Shown: positions 7,322 through 16,026 of the stretch, piece after piece
How the letters are laid out: each line of letters begins with the position of its first letter
How positions within the stretch are numbered: position 1 is the first letter of the stretch
Assembly: GCF_036697405.1 (NCBI RefSeq)
Contig: NZ_JBAHWA010000005.1
Location: forward strand, 219,338-283,337
Source of the DNA: Lysobacter sp036697405
Lineage (GTDB): Bacteria; Pseudomonadota; Gammaproteobacteria; Xanthomonadales; Xanthomonadaceae
Direction: 5' to 3'
DNA length: 64,000 bases
The notes under the pieces: model-generated
What the model was told of the DNA's origin: nothing
The model's input: only the letters and a program-made list of their open reading frames with translations
Database searches by the model: none
Program-made: the position numbers and the translations under genes

Positions 7322-8599
7322 TCACCAGGTGTCTTCCAGCATCCGCGGCCGGCAGGCCAGGTAGCCGCCGATCGCCAGCACCACCAGGCACAGGCTGAGG
7401 AAGCCGAACGGCAGCACCCAGCCGTGGCTGGTTTCGTGCAGCCAGCCGAACAGCAAGGGCCCGACGCAGCTGATGCTGTAGCCCACGCCCTGCATGAAAC
7501 CCGAGAGCGCGGCCGAACCGGCCTGGCTGCGCGTGCGCAGATTGATCAGGGTCAGCGAAAGCGGGAAGGTGCTCGGCCCCAGGCCCAGCAGCGCGACCCA
7601 CAGCAGGGTCGCTGACATCGGCGCCCACAGCAGCCCGGCAAAACCGCACAGATACATCACCACGCAGGCCAGCACCACCGGGAACGGATTGGCGATGCGC
7701 ACCGCCAGCGCGGGCAGGGCCAGCGCCGCCACCAGGCCCAGGGTCGAGAACAGCGCGACCATGCTGCCGCCCAGCGCCGGACTGCCGCCGGCTTCGACCA
7801 GCAGTTTGGGCAGCCAGGTGAACATCGAATAGGTGATCAGCGAGGTCATGCCGAACATCAGCGCCATGCCCCAGGCCACCGACGAACGCCAGACCCGACC
7901 GCGCGGCGCGGGTGCGATCAGTTCGGGCGCCGCGTCGGCGGCGGTGACCGCGCGATCGTGCGCGTCGGCCAGCGCGCGCGCCTGCGCGGAGCGGCCGTAG
8001 CGCTCCATCCACAGCGCCGCGATCCACGGCAGCGCCGCCGCCACCGCGACCAGCGACCACGAACCCAGCGACACGCGCCAGCCCGCGGCCTGCGCCAAAG
8101 GCACGGCCGCCAGCGCGGGCAGGATCGTGCCCAACTGCAGCACGGTGATGTACAGCGAACTCACCGCGCCGACGCGATCGGCGAAGTAGCGCTTGACCAA
8201 GGGCGGCAGCACCACGTTGCCGATGCCCATGCCCGACAGCGCCACCGCCGAAGCCACCAGCAGCTGCCAGGTGTCGCCGGCGAACGCGCGCGCGAGCAAG
8301 CCCAGCGCGGCCAGGGCCATCGCGCTCAGCGCCGCGCGCTCCAGGCCGAGGCGATGCGCGATCGCCGGCGTGAGCACGCCGAACACCGCGAAGGCCGCGG
8401 TCGGCACCATGCCGAATACGCCGGTCATGGTCGGACCGAAACCGAACTCGCGGCCCAGGCTGTCCAGCAGCGGCGTCAACGAAGTCACCGCGGTGCGCAG
8501 GGTGAACGCCGACAGCACGATGCCGGCCAGCACCAGGGCGCGGCCCTGCCACAGCGAGCGCGGCCGCAGGGCCGGCGATGCGGACACGGACGCGCTCAT
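7322..8599 (-). CDS. MFS transporter, CynX/NimT type
   Basis: 425 residues from MSASVSASPALRPRS with about 12 hydrophobic helices. The opening ALVLAGIVLSAFTLRTAVTSLTPLLDSLGREFGF, with its TAVTSL and PLL pattern, resembles the CynX/NimT cyanate/nitroimidazole branch of the major facilitator superfamily, as does the hydrophilic central loop (about 200-235) between the two six-helix halves. The substrate is unknown. The frame stays open to 8872, but the extra 91 residues are Arg/Pro-rich and unlike a transporter N-terminus, so the later start was taken. Confidence 0.88.
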   Translation of the reverse strand: MSASVSASPALRPRSLWQGRALVLAGIVLSAFTLRTAVTSLTPLLDSLGREFGFGPTMTGVFGMVPTAAFAVFGVLTPAIAHRLGLERAALSAMALAALGLLARAFAGDTWQLLVASAVALSGMGIGNVVLPPLVKRYFADRVGAVSSLYITVLQLGTILPALAAVPLAQAAGWRVSLGSWSLVAVAAALPWIAALWMERYGRSAQARALADAHDRAVTAADAAPELIAPAPRGRVWRSSVAWGMALMFGMTSLITYSMFTWLPKLLVEAGGSPALGGSMVALFSTLGLVAALALPALAVRIANPFPVVLACVVMYLCGFAGLLWAPMSATLLWVALLGLGPSTFPLSLTLINLRTRSQAGSAALSGFMQGVGYSISCVGPLLFGWLHETSHGWVLPFGFLSLCLVVLAIGGYLACRPRMLEDTW

Positions 8600-8973
8600 C
8601 GCGCGGGCCGTGGCGCGTGGAAGGGGGAAATGCGGCGCAGAGCGGGGGTCATTGCGGTACGGCCATCGGGGGATGCGCGGGCCGGCAGCGTGGGCTGCCA
8701 CGGGCTGCGGCGAGCGTCGGGCTCGCGTGGCGGTCGGCGGGCGCTTCGGGGTGGGGGAGCGACGACGCGGTTGCGGCCGCATCGCCGAAGGCGACAGTGT
8801 GCCGCACAAGATGAATGCGTGGCAGGGTCGCCAGGACAACGCACAGTTCCAGTCGCTGTGCGCCGAAACCACCGATTCGGCACAGTCGTCGCGCGCCCCT
8901 GACTTCCGCCGCTGGACCGGCCGATCCGCGCTCCTCTAGTATCGGCCGCACTTCGGCCCAAGGTGTTGCGTCC
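8600..8973. promoter_or_regulatory. Divergent intergenic region between the MFS and M28 peptidase genes
   Basis: 374 bases with no supportable gene; open frames here are extensions of the flanking genes or antisense shadows. A TAGTAT hexamer at 8938-8943, 31 bases before the peptidase ATG, is a reasonable -10 candidate. No matching -35 box, repeat or operator was recognised. Confidence 0.4.
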
Positions 8974-10623
8974 ATGAAATTGCTGGTTGCGTCCCTGCTG
9001 TCCCTGTCGGTGTCCGCGGCCCTGGCGGCCGAAACGCCCAAGTTCGATCCCCAGCGTCTGTCCGACGAGGTCAAGACCTTGTCCTCGGACGAGTTCGAAG
9101 GTCGTGGCCCGGCCACCGCCGGCGAGACCAAGACCATCGACTACGTGGTCGCGCAGATGAAGGCCGCGGGCCTGCAGCCCGGCGGCGATCTCAAGGACGG
9201 CCAGCGCGCCTGGACCCAGGCGGTGCCGCTCAAGCGCGCCCAGATCGAAGGCACGCCGACCCTGTCGGTGGCGGTGGGCGGCAAGTCGCAGGCGCTGAGC
9301 CAGGGCGGCGAAATCGCCGTGCGCGCCGCGCTCGACGGTTCCACGTCGGTGTCGATCGCCAACGCGCCGCTGGTGTTCGCCGGTTACGGCGTCAAGGCGC
9401 CGGAGCGCGACTGGGACGACTTCAAGGGCGTCGACCTCAAGGGCAAGATCGCGGTCGTGCTGATCAACGATCCCGACTTCGAAAGCGGCGCCGGCGATTT
9501 CGGCGGCAAGGCCATGACCTACTACGGCCGCTGGACCTACAAGTACGAGGAAGCCGCGCGCCAGGGCGCGCTCGGCCTGCTGATCGTGCACGAGACCGAT
9601 CCGGCCTCCTACGGCTGGGCCACGGTCAAGAACTCCAACACCAACACCATGTTCGACGTGGTGCGCGACCGTCCCGGCGCGACCCATCCGACCATGGAAG
9701 GCTGGATCCAGCGCGATTTCGCGGTCGATCTGTTCAAGCGTTCCGGCCTGGATTTCGAGGCGCTCAAGCGCCAGGCGCAGACCCGCGACTTCAAGCCGGT
9801 CGAACTCAAGGGCGCGACCCTGTCGGCGAACTACAAGGTCAAGAGCGAAGTCATCACCTCGCAGAACATCGTCGGCCGCGTCGACGGCGCCCAGCGTCCG
9901 GACGAGACCGTGATCTACAGCGCCCACTGGGATCACCTGGGCGTGGGCGCGCCCGACGCCAAGGGCGACAAGATCTACAACGGCGCGGTCGACAACGCCA
10001 CCGGCACCGCGGCGCTGATCGAGATGGGCCGCGCCTTCGCCCACGGTCCCAAGCCGCAGCGTTCGGTGGTGTTCCTGGCGGTGACCGCCGAGGAGAAGGG
10101 CCTGCTGGGTTCGGAGTACTACTCGTCCAAGCCGCTGTACCCGCTGGCCAAGACCGTGGCGGTGATCAACACCGACGCGCTCGACCCGACGGGTCCCTCG
10201 CGCGACTTCACCACCTCCGGCAGCGCCAAGCAGGAACTGCTGGACGAACTGATCGACCTGGCCAAGGGCTGGAACCTGAGCTACGTCACCGATCCCAAGC
10301 CCGAAGCCGGCCACTTCTTCCGTTCCGATCACTTCCCGTTCGCCAAGCGCGGCGTGCCGGCGATCTCGTTCGGTTCCGGCGACGACAAGGTCGACGGCGG
10401 CCGCGCCGCCGGCGAAGCCGCGCAGCAGGCCTACACCGCCGACCGCTACCACCAGCCGGCCGACCAGTGGGAAGCCAGCTGGAGCTTCACCGGCATGGCG
10501 CGCGATCTGGAGCTGCTGTACACGCTGGGCAACGGCCTGGCCAACTCCAAGCGCTGGCCGAACTGGAGCCAGGATTCGGAGTTCCGCGCCGCGCGCGACG
10601 CCACGTCGGCCGAGCGCAAGTAA
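8974..10623 (+). CDS. Secreted M28 family zinc metallopeptidase
   Basis: 549 residues: signal peptide 1-18 (MKLLVASLLSLSVSAALA), a PA-like inserted domain (about 120-290, FAGYGVKAPERDWDDFKGVDLKGKIAVVL), then the M28 aminopeptidase domain. Its co-catalytic zinc ligands and base are visible in order: H318 (SAHWDH), D340 (GAVDNATG), E373-E374 (TAEEKG), D401 (NTDALDP) and H493 (DRYHQPAD). It should remove N-terminal residues or cleave dipeptides outside the cytoplasm, in line with a predatory or saprophytic lifestyle. It is a single gene. Confidence 0.95.
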   Translation: MKLLVASLLSLSVSAALAAETPKFDPQRLSDEVKTLSSDEFEGRGPATAGETKTIDYVVAQMKAAGLQPGGDLKDGQRAWTQAVPLKRAQIEGTPTLSVAVGGKSQALSQGGEIAVRAALDGSTSVSIANAPLVFAGYGVKAPERDWDDFKGVDLKGKIAVVLINDPDFESGAGDFGGKAMTYYGRWTYKYEEAARQGALGLLIVHETDPASYGWATVKNSNTNTMFDVVRDRPGATHPTMEGWIQRDFAVDLFKRSGLDFEALKRQAQTRDFKPVELKGATLSANYKVKSEVITSQNIVGRVDGAQRPDETVIYSAHWDHLGVGAPDAKGDKIYNGAVDNATGTAALIEMGRAFAHGPKPQRSVVFLAVTAEEKGLLGSEYYSSKPLYPLAKTVAVINTDALDPTGPSRDFTTSGSAKQELLDELIDLAKGWNLSYVTDPKPEAGHFFRSDHFPFAKRGVPAISFGSGDDKVDGGRAAGEAAQQAYTADRYHQPADQWEASWSFTGMARDLELLYTLGNGLANSKRWPNWSQDSEFRAARDATSAERK

Positions 10624-10635
10624 GCCTCATGCGCC

Positions 10636-10659
10636 GCCCGCTCCGGCGACGGAGCGGGC
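10636..10659 (+). terminator. GC-rich hairpin after the M28 peptidase gene
   Basis: A 10-bp perfect stem (10636-10645 with 10650-10659) closed by a GCGA loop begins 12 bases after the peptidase stop and lies 25 bases before the GNAT gene. There is no T-run, so it is probably an mRNA 3'-stabilising hairpin or a weak terminator. Confidence 0.4.
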
Positions 10660-10683
10660 GCTGCCGCGAACCCGATCGAACCC

Positions 10684-11214
10684 ATGAGCCACGACCTCCG
10701 ACTCCGCCCCTGCGTCGCCGGCGACGAAGCCGCGCTGGCGCTGCTGGGCCAGGCCACCTTCCTGGAAACCTTCGCCGGCATCCTCGGCGGCGGCGACATC
10801 GTCCAGCATTGCCAGCGTGCGCACGCCGCGTCGGTCTATCGCGCGTGGCTGGAGGATCCGGCCTGCGCGCTGTGGCTGGCCGAGATCGCGCCCGGCGACG
10901 CGCCGGTGGGGTATGCCGTGGTCGCGCCGGCGCAGCTGCCGCTGGACGATCTCGACGCTCGCGATCTCGAACTCAAGCGCATCTATCTGCTGAGCCGTTT
11001 CCACGGCGGCGGCTGGGGCAAGCGCCTGCTCGAGGCCGCGGTGGCGCATGCGCGCGCGGCCGGTGCGCCGCGCCTGCTGCTGGGCGTGTACGCCGGCAAC
11101 ACGGCCGCGATCGGCTTCTACGAGCGCTGCGGCTTCCGCGCCCTGGGCACGCGCCGCTTCAATGTCGGCGGCCGCGATTACGACGACCGCATCCTGGGCC
11201 TGGCGCTGGACTGA
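10684..11214 (+). CDS. GNAT family N-acetyltransferase
   Basis: 176 residues with the standard GNAT order. LRLRPCVAGDEAALALL opens the fold, DLELKRIYLLSRFHGGGWGKRLLEAAVAHA (about 98-127) contains the acetyl-CoA pyrophosphate-binding loop R/Q-x-x-G-x-G/A in the form HGGGWGKRL, and LLLGVYAGNTAAIGFYERCGF is the C-terminal strand and helix. It acetylates an unknown amine substrate. FLETFAGILGGGDI resembles the subgroup related to phosphinothricin/spermidine-type acetyltransferases; the substrate remains unassigned. Confidence 0.9.
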   Translation: MSHDLRLRPCVAGDEAALALLGQATFLETFAGILGGGDIVQHCQRAHAASVYRAWLEDPACALWLAEIAPGDAPVGYAVVAPAQLPLDDLDARDLELKRIYLLSRFHGGGWGKRLLEAAVAHARAAGAPRLLLGVYAGNTAAIGFYERCGFRALGTRRFNVGGRDYDDRILGLALD

Positions 11215-11335
11215 AGCGCGTCAAGGCTGGAACGCTACGGCCCATCCATGCACGCTTGCCGCGGTTGAAGCGGCGGGCGCGACGCCGCATCTTGTAGCGA
11301 TAGGGCCGCTACGGCCGCATACGCACGGTGTCGCC

Positions 11336-11998
11336 ATGTCCAAGCCGATCAAGATCGATTTCGTTTCCGACGTTTCCTGCCCCTGGTGCGCGGTCGGCTT
11401 GAAGTCGCTGGAACAGGCGATCGCGCGCGTCGGCGACGAGGTGGCGGTCGAGCTGCACTTCCAGCCCTTCGAGCTCAATCCGCAGATGGGCCCGCAGGGC
11501 CAGGACATCGACGAGCACCTGTTCGAAAAGTACGGCTCGACCCCGGCCCAGCTCGCCCAGAACCGCGAAGTGCTGCGCCAGCGCGGCGCCGCGCTGGGCT
11601 TCGAGTTCAACCTGCGCAACCGCATCTACAACACCTTCGACGCCCACCGCCTGCTGCATTGGGCGGCGCTGGAGGGCGGCGATCATGAGCGCGAGCTCAA
11701 GCACGCCCTGCTGCGCGCCTATTTCAGCGAAGGCCGCGACGTGTCGGCGCACGAGGTCCTCGCCGAGGTCGCGGCTTCGGTCGGGCTGGATGCGGCGCGC
11801 GCGAAGGACATTCTGGCCTCGCAGGAATACGCCGAGGACGTGCGCGCGCAGGAGCGCCACTACCAGAGCCAGGGCATCAGCGCGGTGCCGTCGGTGATCA
11901 TCAACGACCGTCATCTGATCCAGGGCGGCCAGCCGGTGGAGCTGTTCGAGCGCGCGCTGCGCCAGATCGCGGGCCTGGAGCCGGCGCAGGCGCCGTGA
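11336..11998 (+). CDS. DsbA family oxidoreductase, FrnE-like
   Basis: 220 residues without signal peptide, so cytosolic. The thioredoxin-fold active site is CPWC (residues 15-18, in SDVSCPWCAVG). A helical insertion follows, then the cis-proline region GISAVPSVIINDRHLIQGGQP near the C-terminus. This layout (KIDFVSDVSCPWC at the start, HRLLHWA in the helical part) is typical of FrnE/2-hydroxychromene isomerase-like proteins, associated with polyketide biosynthesis or oxidative stress tolerance. The start at 11336 (MSKPIKIDF) is preferred to longer frames that run into the GNAT gene. Confidence 0.92.
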   Translation: MSKPIKIDFVSDVSCPWCAVGLKSLEQAIARVGDEVAVELHFQPFELNPQMGPQGQDIDEHLFEKYGSTPAQLAQNREVLRQRGAALGFEFNLRNRIYNTFDAHRLLHWAALEGGDHERELKHALLRAYFSEGRDVSAHEVLAEVAASVGLDAARAKDILASQEYAEDVRAQERHYQSQGISAVPSVIINDRHLIQGGQPVELFERALRQIAGLEPAQAP

Positions 11999-12128
11999 TC
12001 GCGGCCGGGCCGCGCCGACGCGATGCGGCGCGCTACTGACGAAACGTTCTGACTTCATGCCCGCGCGTGCGCGACACCGTCGTCGCCACGCGCTAGGCTT
12101 GAGCGCCGCGTTCCGAGCTTCCGACTCC

Positions 12129-13136
12129 GTGATCGAATTCCAGCAGGCCAGAAAGTCGTACCGGAGCGCGGGCCAGGACAGCGCGGCCTTGCAGCCGCTG
12201 GATCTGCGCATCGAGGCCGGCGAGGTGTTCGGCATCATCGGCCACTCCGGCGCCGGCAAATCCACCCTGCTGCGCCTGATCAACCGCCTGGAGAGCGTCA
12301 GCGGCGGCCGCGTCCTGGTCGACGGCGACGACGTGGGCGCGCTCGACGCCGACGGCCTGCGCGCCCTGCGCCGGCGCGTGGGCATGATCTTCCAGCACTT
12401 CAATCTGCTGTCGTCCAAGACGGTGGCGGCGAACGTCGCGTTCCCGCTGGAACTGGCAGGCGTGGCCAAGGCGCAGGTAACCGCGCGCGTGGACGAGTTG
12501 CTGGCGCGGGTCGGCCTGAACGATCAGGCGCACAAGTACCCGGCGCAATTGTCGGGCGGGCAGAAGCAGCGCGTCGGCATCGCGCGCACGCTCGCCACCG
12601 GCCCCAAGATCCTGCTTTGCGACGAGGCCACCAGCGCGCTGGATCCGCAGACCACCGCCTCGGTGCTGCAACTGCTGGCCGGCATCAACCGCGAGCTCGG
12701 CCTGACCATCGTGCTGATCACCCACGAGATGGACGTGATCCGCCGCGTCTGCGACCGCGTCGCCGTGCTCGACGCCGGCACGCTGGTCGAGAGCGGCCCG
12801 GTCGGCCAGGTGTTCCTGCATCCGCGCCATCCGACCACGCGCCGCTTCGTCGCCGAGGCCGAGCACCTGGACGAAGGCGAGCTGCATCGCGACATGGCCG
12901 CGGTGCCCGGCCGCATCCTGCGCCTGAGTTTCTTCGGCGAGCAGACCTACGAGCCGTTGCTGGGCCGGGTCGCGCGCGAGTCCGGCGTCGACTACAACAT
13001 CCTGGCCGGGCGCATCGACCGCATCAAGGACACGCCTTACGGCCAGCTCACCGTGTCCCTGGTCGGCGGCGACGCCGAACTCGCCCTGGCCGCGTTCGCG
13101 CGCGCCGGCGTGCACGTCGAGGAGGTGCGCCGATGA
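12129..13136 (+). CDS. metN: Methionine ABC transporter ATP-binding protein MetN
   Basis: 335 residues from a GTG at 12129 (read MIEFQQARKSY), which matches the family N-terminus better than the upstream ATG at 12057. ATPase core: Walker A GHSGAGKST (about 38-46), Q-loop FQHFNLL, signature LSGGQKQR, Walker B ILLCDEATSALD, H-loop THEMD. Residues from about 255 form the NIL-type C-terminal domain (LRLSFFGEQTYEPLLGRVARESG), which senses internal methionine and shuts the importer down. It powers D/L-methionine import. Its stop overlaps the metI start as ATGA. Confidence 0.96.
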   Translation: MIEFQQARKSYRSAGQDSAALQPLDLRIEAGEVFGIIGHSGAGKSTLLRLINRLESVSGGRVLVDGDDVGALDADGLRALRRRVGMIFQHFNLLSSKTVAANVAFPLELAGVAKAQVTARVDELLARVGLNDQAHKYPAQLSGGQKQRVGIARTLATGPKILLCDEATSALDPQTTASVLQLLAGINRELGLTIVLITHEMDVIRRVCDRVAVLDAGTLVESGPVGQVFLHPRHPTTRRFVAEAEHLDEGELHRDMAAVPGRILRLSFFGEQTYEPLLGRVARESGVDYNILAGRIDRIKDTPYGQLTVSLVGGDAELALAAFARAGVHVEEVRR

Positions 13137-13825
13137 CCGCCATAGCGATCTTCGCGGCCTGGTTCCCGCATCTGGACGCGGCCAAGTGGCTGGAGATCGC
13201 CCAGGCCGGCGGCGACACCTTGCTGATGCTGGCCGGGGCCCTGCCGCTGACCCTGCTGATCGGCCTGCCGCTGGGCGTGTTGCTGTTCCTGACCGCGCCG
13301 CGCCAGCTGCATGCGCGGCCCAAGCTCTACGGCGTGCTGTCGCTGCTGGTCAATCTGCTGCGCTCGGTGCCCTTCATCATCCTGATGATCGCGATGATTC
13401 CGCTGACCCTGGCCGCCATGGGCACGTCCCTGGGCGTACGCGGCGCGATCCTGCCGCTGGTGGTCGGCGCCGCGCCGTTCTACGCGCGGCTGGTCGAGAC
13501 CGCGCTGCGCGAAGTCGAGCGCGGGGTGATCGAAGCCAGCCTGGCGATGGGCGCCAACACGCGCCAGATCGTGTTGCGCGTGTTGCTGCCCGAAGCGCTG
13601 CCCGGCCTGATCGCCGGCGCCACCGTCACCACCATCGCCCTGATCGGCTACACCGCCATGGGCGGCGCGATCGGCTCGGGCGGCCTGGGCGATCTGGCCT
13701 ATCGCGACGGTTACCTGCGTTCGCACGGCGATGTCGCGCTGGTCACGGTGATCCTGCTGTTGATTCTGGTCCAGGCGCTGCAAAGCGCCGGCGACCGCTT
13801 GGTCGCGCGCTTCAGCCGTCGCTGA
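13133..13825 (+). CDS. metI: Methionine ABC transporter permease MetI
   Basis: 230-residue inner-membrane permease with about five hydrophobic segments. LVNLLRSVPFIILMIAMIPLT and the cytoplasmic coupling helix EASLAMGANTRQIVLRVLLPEALPGLIAG (EAA loop that docks on MetN) are characteristic. The ATG overlaps the metN stop by four bases, implying translational coupling. It forms the membrane channel of the MetN2-MetI2 importer. Confidence 0.96.
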   Translation: MTAIAIFAAWFPHLDAAKWLEIAQAGGDTLLMLAGALPLTLLIGLPLGVLLFLTAPRQLHARPKLYGVLSLLVNLLRSVPFIILMIAMIPLTLAAMGTSLGVRGAILPLVVGAAPFYARLVETALREVERGVIEASLAMGANTRQIVLRVLLPEALPGLIAGATVTTIALIGYTAMGGAIGSGGLGDLAYRDGYLRSHGDVALVTVILLLILVQALQSAGDRLVARFSRR

Positions 13826-13858
13826 AGCCGCGACATCCCCACCTCCGGAACCGATTCG

Positions 13859-14647
13859 ATGAAGAAACTCGCCCTGTACTCGTTCGCGTTGGTCGTGCTG
13901 GCCGGCTGCTCCGGCAACAAGCCGCCCGCCGATACGCTGACCGTGGCCGCGACCGCGGTGCCGCACGCGGAGATCCTCGACGTGGTCAAGCCGCTGCTGG
14001 CCAAGCAGGGCGTGAAGCTGGAGGTGCGCGTGTTCAACGACTACGTGCAGCCCAACGACCAGGTCGCGCAGAAGCTGATCGACGTCAATTACTTCCAGAC
14101 CGAGCCCTATCTGGATGCCTACAACCGCAATCGCGGCACCCGGCTGACCACCGTGGTCGGCGTGCACATCGAACCCTTCGGCGCCTATTCGCGCCGCTAC
14201 AAGTCGCTGGACGCGCTGCCGGCCGGCGCCGACGTGGCCATCCCCAACGATCCCAGCAACAACAGCCGCGCCCTGATCCTGTTGCACAAGGCCGGGGTGA
14301 TCAAACTGCGCGACCCCAAGGATCCGCTGGCGACCTTGCGCGACGTGATCGAGAACCCGAAGAAGCTGGCCTTCCGCGAGCTCGACTCGGCGATGCTGCC
14401 GCGCGTGCTCGACCAGGTCGACCTGGCCCTGATCAACACCAACTACGCGCTCGACGCCGGCCTGGATCCGACCCGCGACGCGCTGACCATCGAGGACCGC
14501 AACTCGCCCTACGTGAACTATCTGGTCGCGCGTCCGGACAACCTCGACGACCCGCGGGTGAAGAAGCTGGCCGCGGCGCTCACCAGCCCCGAGGTCAAGG
14601 TGTTCATCCAGACCAAGTACCGCGGCGCGGTGCTGCCGGCGTTCTGA
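13859..14647 (+). CDS. metQ: Methionine-binding lipoprotein MetQ
   Basis: 262 residues. The signal peptide ends in a lipobox, LAGC (residue 19 is the lipidated Cys), so the mature protein is anchored to the outer face of the inner membrane. NlpA/MetQ-family landmarks: VKPLLAKQGVKLEVRVFNDY, LIDVNYFQTEPYLDAYN, VHIEPFGAYSRRY, ALINTNYALDAGLDP. It delivers methionine to MetNI. It lies 33 bases after metI, completing the operon. No MetJ-type box or SAM riboswitch was recognised upstream of metN. Confidence 0.95.
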   Translation: MKKLALYSFALVVLAGCSGNKPPADTLTVAATAVPHAEILDVVKPLLAKQGVKLEVRVFNDYVQPNDQVAQKLIDVNYFQTEPYLDAYNRNRGTRLTTVVGVHIEPFGAYSRRYKSLDALPAGADVAIPNDPSNNSRALILLHKAGVIKLRDPKDPLATLRDVIENPKKLAFRELDSAMLPRVLDQVDLALINTNYALDAGLDPTRDALTIEDRNSPYVNYLVARPDNLDDPRVKKLAAALTSPEVKVFIQTKYRGAVLPAF

Positions 14648-14686
14648 GTCCGGCGCGCGGGATGCGCACGCGTCCGTCCCGGCGCC

Positions 14687-15304
14687 TCAGTCCCAATCTT
14701 CCTTGTAGACGAATTTCGGCATTTCCCAGTGGTAGCGGATCGCCAGCGCCCGCACCGTGAAGCCGATCGCCATCGCACCGAACATGGCCAGGTCGTGGGC
14801 CAGGCCGGCCCGCTGCGCCAGCACGTAGAGCAGGCCGGTCAGCAGCGACACGGTCGCGTACAGCTCCTTCTGGAACAGCAAGGGGATCTGCCCGCACAGC
14901 AGATCGCGCAGCACGCCGCCGAAGGTGCCGGTGATCATGCCGCTGATCAGCACGATGAACATCGGCAGCTGCATCGAGGTGGCGACGTTGCAGCCGATGA
15001 TGGTGAACACCACCAGGCCCAATGCGTCCAACAACAAGAAGGCGGTGCGCAGCTTGCGCATGATCGGCGCGACCACCGCGGTCAACAGGGCCGCGCCGAT
15101 GGTGATGCCCAGGTAGATCGGGTGCTCGACCCAGCCCAGCGGATGGTGGCCCAGCAGCACGTCGCGCAGCGTGCCGCCGCCCAGGGCGGTGATGCAGGCG
15201 ATCACGCAGACGCCGAGCCAGTCCATGTTGCGGCGGCCGGCGACCAGGGCCGCGGTCATGGCTTCGGCGGCGATCGCGATCAGATAGGCGATGTGCAGCA
15301 GCAT
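14687..15304 (-). CDS. Trimeric intracellular cation channel (TRIC/UPF0126) family protein
   Basis: 205-residue inner-membrane protein with about seven helices in two homologous three-helix repeats. Both repeats carry the family's glycine-rich kink motif: ITALGGGTLRDVLLGHHPLGW (about 40-60) and ITGTFGGVLRDLLCGQIPLLF (about 128-148). This is the YadS/YicG family, related to TRIC potassium channels; some bacterial members are reported to move glycine, so the transported species is uncertain. The start at 15302-15304 (MLLHIAYLIAIA) fits a first helix. Confidence 0.92.
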   Translation of the reverse strand: MLLHIAYLIAIAAEAMTAALVAGRRNMDWLGVCVIACITALGGGTLRDVLLGHHPLGWVEHPIYLGITIGAALLTAVVAPIMRKLRTAFLLLDALGLVVFTIIGCNVATSMQLPMFIVLISGMITGTFGGVLRDLLCGQIPLLFQKELYATVSLLTGLLYVLAQRAGLAHDLAMFGAMAIGFTVRALAIRYHWEMPKFVYKEDWD

Positions 15305-15435
15305 GGGGCGCTCCCTGGCGGTCGTACGCGGGCCGCGATCCCATGATCGCACCGCCACGGCGGGACGTGCATCCTCACGGCGGCCGCGCCGCACCGGCCG
15401 CATACTCGCGTCCGCTCATGCCATAGGAGACGCCC

Positions 15436-16026
15436 ATGCCATCGTCCGTCGCCACCGCCTTCCTGGGCCTGGACTACATCGTCGACATCATGCATCCCGA
15501 CGGCCGCGTCGCGCGTTCGGCGGCCCAGGCCGCGCAGCGCGGCGTGGTCGCCCAGGCCAATCGCGCCCTGGCGCATGCGCGCTCGCACGGCTGGCTGGTG
15601 GCGCTGGTCAAGGTCGGTTTCGCCGCGGACTACGCCGACTGGCCGCCGCGTTCGCGTCTGTTCGCGCGCGCCCGCGAGCTCGACGCCCTGCGTTGGGACA
15701 CGCCCGGCACCGCCTTTCATCCCGAGCTCGACGTGCGGCCCTCGGACCTGATCGTGCGCAAGTCGCGCATCAGCGCGTTCTACGCTTCCGGGCTGGACGC
15801 GGCTTTGCGCGCCCGGGGCATCCAACGCCTGGTGATCGCCGGTGTCAGCACCACCTGGGCCGTGCAGTCCACCGCGCGCGATGCCCACGACCGCGATTTC
15901 GAGGTCGCCATCGTCGAGGACGCCTGCGCCTCGGCCAGCCTGGAGGACCACGCGGCCTCGATCGCGCAGCTGTCGGCGTTCGCCGACATCGTCGGCGTCG
16001 ATGAGCTGCTGGCGCGCGGCGCCTAG
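15436..16026 (+). CDS. Isochorismatase-fold protein lacking the catalytic cysteine
   Basis: 196-residue cytosolic alpha/beta hydrolase of the isochorismatase (cysteine hydrolase) superfamily. The catalytic Asp D13 (GLDYIVDIM) and Lys K109 (LIVRKSRISAF) are in place. The nucleophile position, normally Cys in a GVATDVCV-type motif, is Ala142 here (GVSTTWAVQSTARDA). Cys-independent members such as phenazine PhzD hydrolyse vinyl ethers instead of amides, so an isochorismatase-like reaction, or loss of activity, is more likely than nicotinamidase. Its stop interlocks with the ABM gene on the other strand through a shared CTAG. Confidence 0.85.
   Translation: MPSSVATAFLGLDYIVDIMHPDGRVARSAAQAAQRGVVAQANRALAHARSHGWLVALVKVGFAADYADWPPRSRLFARARELDALRWDTPGTAFHPELDVRPSDLIVRKSRISAFYASGLDAALRARGIQRLVIAGVSTTWAVQSTARDAHDRDFEVAIVEDACASASLEDHAASIAQLSAFADIVGVDELLARGA

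Noticed and set aside
8596..10452. A 618-residue minus-strand frame opposite the M28 peptidase gene.
   Set aside because: It is a Gly/Val/Arg-rich mirror of a clear plus-strand peptidase with signal peptide and all metal ligands; typical GC-rich shadow.
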